Of a DNA stretch of 9,528 nt, positions 7,459 to 9,528 are shown one piece after another; the stretch's first letter is position 1; each line of letters begins with the position of its first letter. The stretch is from Ichthyocystis sparus (lineage in GTDB: Bacteria > Pseudomonadota > Gammaproteobacteria > Burkholderiales > 2013Ark19i). The stretch lies in NCBI RefSeq assembly GCF_900078755.1, contig NZ_FKIH01000023.1, one strand, 5' to 3'. The notes beneath the pieces are model-generated. The model was not told the DNA's origin, searched no databases, and saw only the letters and a program-made list of their open reading frames with translations. Both the position numbers and the translations under genes were made by a program.

Positions 7459-7799
7459 AAATTTGTGTCTTTGTGTGATGCGTAAGACATAATAAGCTCG
7501 TGTAGATTTACAATATTTGGTTTGTTTAGTTTCTTTCAGTTGGTGCATTGTTTTTTCTATTGTGCTTGTGTTACCCCAAAGCTTTGCGCATTCCGGGGCA
7601 TGCAGGTAGCAAGGTGTGTGTTCTTTCCACGCGCTCTGTGTTTTGTTGTAGTCGAGGGGTAAGTGTCTAAAGTATCTGCTTATGTTGCGTTTCTGGTGCA
7701 AGGGTGGTGTGTATTAGGATGTAAATTGATAATGACGATAACGTAGATAAAAAATAAATAGCGAATGACAAAACTGACAGTAATGAACATGAATAAAAA

Positions 7800-7804
7800 G
7801 GAGG
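7800..7804 (+). promoter_or_regulatory. Ribosome binding site of copy 3
   Basis: GGAGG lies nine bases before GTG 7814. It is stronger than the site of copy 2 (AAGGA), so copy 3 may be translated better. Confidence 0.8.
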
Positions 7805-7813
7805 GAGTTTGTT

Positions 7814-9528
7814 GTGAGCCCTGTAACTGGAGCTGGTGCTGCTAGCTCTGATCCTGAGGGTAATGGTGGCACTTCTGATCAAACTGCAGGTATTGCTTTG
7901 CAGCAGGTTCAGATTTTGCCTGGTGGTGAATTTGGTGTAGCTACCGTTGCTGCTGTTTCTACTACTGCTACTACTTCCTCTGCTCTTACTACTTATGTTG
8001 CTGCTACCTTCACTGCTACTACTACTTCCACTAGTGCTACTGCCTCTGTGGGTAAGGGTGATAGTGGCGGTAGGAGTGACAAGGGCAAGGGACCTGCTTC
8101 CAAGCATTGTGCTACTGGCTCTATACTTACTGCCACTTCTGTTCATTCTGCTTCCGCCAGCTCAAATCCAGAATTGTCTGCTACCACTTCTTCTATAACT
8201 ACTGCCGCTCGCACTGAAGATTTAGATTTTGGTATCATTCTCAATAGTGTTGTTGCCGCCGCTCGTAGTTATCACGCTGCTGCTAGAGTTGCTGATGCTC
8301 GCGTCAGCTCTGCTGCTGCTGCTGCTGCTCGTGCTCATGATCGTGCTGCCTCTACCACTGATCCTGATCCAGCCCGTGCCCGTGCTAGTGCTCGCTCTAT
8401 GGATAGCTATGCTCGCTCTGTTGCCGCTCGTGCTGCCGACGCTCACGCTGCAGCTGCCGCTGCCGATTATGTTGTTGCTCAAGCTCGCGCTTTTGCTGCC
8501 AGTCTTGTTGTTGATCAAGATCGAGCTGCGGATAGTTCTGTTACTAGTCTAGATATCGATTTCGGTGTCATTCTCAATAGTGTTGTTACCACCGCTCGTA
8601 ATTGCCACGCTGCTGCTGCTGCTGCTGCTGCTCGTGCCAACTTTGCTGCTGATGCTCGTGCCAACTTTGATGCCTCTGCTCGCGCTGCCGTTTTTACCCC
8701 AGATACCGATTCTAATGCCACCCGTGCTCGTGCCCGTGCTCGTGCTCGTTCTCGTGCTCGCGATGTTGCTGATCGTGTTGCCGCTGCTCGCGTTGCCGCT
8801 GCTCGCGCTGCCGCTGTCGCTGCCGATCATGTTGTTGCTCAAGCCCATGCTTTTGCTGCCGATCTTGGTATTGTTCAAGATCGAGCTGCTGATAGTTGCG
8901 TTCCTATTACAGGTCCCGATTCCGATCCCATTTCCAATAGTGCTGCTCGTGCTGCAGCTGTTGCTATTGCTGCGTCTTCACTGCGTCCTGATCCTTCTTT
9001 TCTTTTACCACCAGGTTGTGTAGATTTGTTTGGGTTTGTAGTGCATTCTGAGTTTAGAGAAGTGGTTAGCAAACTCATATCAGATGTTTGTGCATTGGCT
9101 GAAAGTTTTTACCTGTGTATGGTAGAAATTCCAGCGTCAGATGCTCTGCGTGGACTTTCAAATACTGTACGATGTGCTTGGTGCTTAATTAACAAGAAGT
9201 TTTATGAGGCCAAATTTGTGGCTAAGTGCTTTGCTGCGTGTTGTGCTAATCTCCTTCCCGAATTTATTAAACATCTTTGTAGTGTCAAAGTATGGGATTC
9301 TTCTAGTCGTTGCTTTTTTCCACTAATGGGAAACAGCTTAAGAGATTTTTGGACATTTTTAGATCAAGCCATTTTTAGAGCTGTTGGTAGTTTTTTTGTT
9401 GCAAAGTGGTCTGAACTTGCTATGAACTTTTCTGTTTCCTTTTTTTCCCAATTAGAACCTGGAGAAGGATTATCTGCTCTTTGTGGAGGAGATTTTGTTG
9501 ATGCTTGTGCTAAGGCTGGTACTTCTTC
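7814..9528 (+). CDS. 5' part of a third family member, cut by the window edge
   Basis: Reading from GTG 7814 I find no stop in 571 codons; the frame leaves the window still open. The head SPVTGAGAASSDPEGNGGTS is closer to copy 1 than to copy 2. Then come a Thr/Ala/Ser-rich stretch (about 40-82), the linker VGKGDSGGRSDKGKGP, and two Ala/Arg-rich units (residues 138-248 and 249-368). The second unit has an Arg-Ala run beginning at residue 304. The first D domain starts at residue 403 (VDLFGF), with CALAES, RGLSNT, KFVAKCFA, SVKVWDSSSRC, LRDFW, AKW and CGGDFVDACAKAGTS. PLTG is changed to PLMG. No signal peptide is seen. By analogy with copy 2, a second D domain, a low-complexity tail and a basic end should lie to the right. 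It is probably intact, but that cannot be shown from this window. The function is unknown; an effector-like role is inference. Confidence 0.9.
   Translation, partial: MSPVTGAGAASSDPEGNGGTSDQTAGIALQQVQILPGGEFGVATVAAVSTTATTSSALTTYVAATFTATTTSTSATASVGKGDSGGRSDKGKGPASKHCATGSILTATSVHSASASSNPELSATTSSITTAARTEDLDFGIILNSVVAAARSYHAAARVADARVSSAAAAAARAHDRAASTTDPDPARARASARSMDSYARSVAARAADAHAAAAAADYVVAQARAFAASLVVDQDRAADSSVTSLDIDFGVILNSVVTTARNCHAAAAAAAARANFAADARANFDASARAAVFTPDTDSNATRARARARARSRARDVADRVAAARVAAARAAAVAADHVVAQAHAFAADLGIVQDRAADSCVPITGPDSDPISNSAARAAAVAIAASSLRPDPSFLLPPGCVDLFGFVVHSEFREVVSKLISDVCALAESFYLCMVEIPASDALRGLSNTVRCAWCLINKKFYEAKFVAKCFAACCANLLPEFIKHLCSVKVWDSSSRCFFPLMGNSLRDFWTFLDQAIFRAVGSFFVAKWSELAMNFSVSFFSQLEPGEGLSALCGGDFVDACAKAGTS
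8225..8917 (+). repeat. Two Ala/Arg-rich units in copy 3
   Basis: The units start at DFGIILNSVVAAARSYHAA (residue 138) and DFGVILNSVVTTARNCHAA (residue 249). Both carry seven- or six-Ala runs coded mainly by GCT, a middle part with Asp/Pro, and an end of the type AADHVVAQAHAFAADLGIVQ. They match the two units of copy 2, so the internal duplication is older than the split of the two genes. Confidence 0.85.

Larger units (their letters stand above)
7168..7813 (+). repeat. Spacer copy C, non-coding leader of copy 3
   Basis: I see no gene here. Bases 7168-7315 correspond to the start of spacer B (TTGATTGAGTG after the gene, GTGTTGCATTGTAA near 7292). From 7316 to the start codon it is almost identical to 1-497. 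No clear intrinsic terminator follows the upstream gene. The A-rich leader of about 80 bases ends in AAAAAGGAGGGAG. Confidence 0.9.

Noticed and set aside
8515..8721. Ala-rich open frames on the minus strand opposite the Ala/Arg units, and Leu-rich frames on the plus strand
   Set aside because: They are shadows of GCT/GCC repeats read in other frames: no ribosome sites, and the real frame runs from 7814 to the window edge without a stop.

Overview
The window is part of a tandem array of large paralogous genes, all on the + strand. It holds one broken copy (498 to about 3205), one complete copy (3844-7167, 1107 codons) and the first 571 codons of a third (7814 to the right edge). Each copy is preceded by a 0.5-0.65 kb spacer that is itself a repeat. 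I see no housekeeping gene, RNA gene, transposase or CRISPR array. Bacterial-type Shine-Dalgarno sequences (GGAGG) before conserved GTG starts point to a bacterium. The moderately AT-rich DNA, the strong G+T bias of the + strand, the decaying copy and the expanded family of low-complexity, effector-like proteins suggest a host-associated, probably intracellular bacterium. The published description of Candidatus Ichthyocystis (betaproteobacterial agents of fish epitheliocystis with very large, species-specific gene families) is the best match I can recall, but this attribution is inference.

Layout: 1-497 spacer A (its left part lies outside the window); 498-3205 pseudogene (copy 1); 3206-3843 spacer B; 3844-7167 intact gene (copy 2); 7168-7813 spacer C; 7814-9528 third gene (copy 3), open to the window edge. 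Spacers A and C are nearly identical over about 500 bases, while spacer B keeps only short blocks in common with them. Copies 1 and 3 also resemble each other more than copy 2 in the head and in the first globular domain. The order is therefore A-type, B-type, A-type, with a period of about 7316 bases between the two A-type starts.

The shared protein plan is: a short head; a Ser/Thr/Ala-rich stretch with a Gly/Lys linker; two Ala/Arg-rich units of about 110-126 residues each; a roughly 165-residue domain (called D here) beginning VDLFGF and present twice in copy 2; a long low-complexity tail with a polyproline tract; and a strongly basic C-terminus (RRKRKRR) that looks like a nuclear localisation signal. 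I recognise no enzyme motif, signal peptide or membrane anchor. The most economical reading is a family of secreted, host-directed proteins evolving by duplication, gene conversion and decay. The function is unknown.
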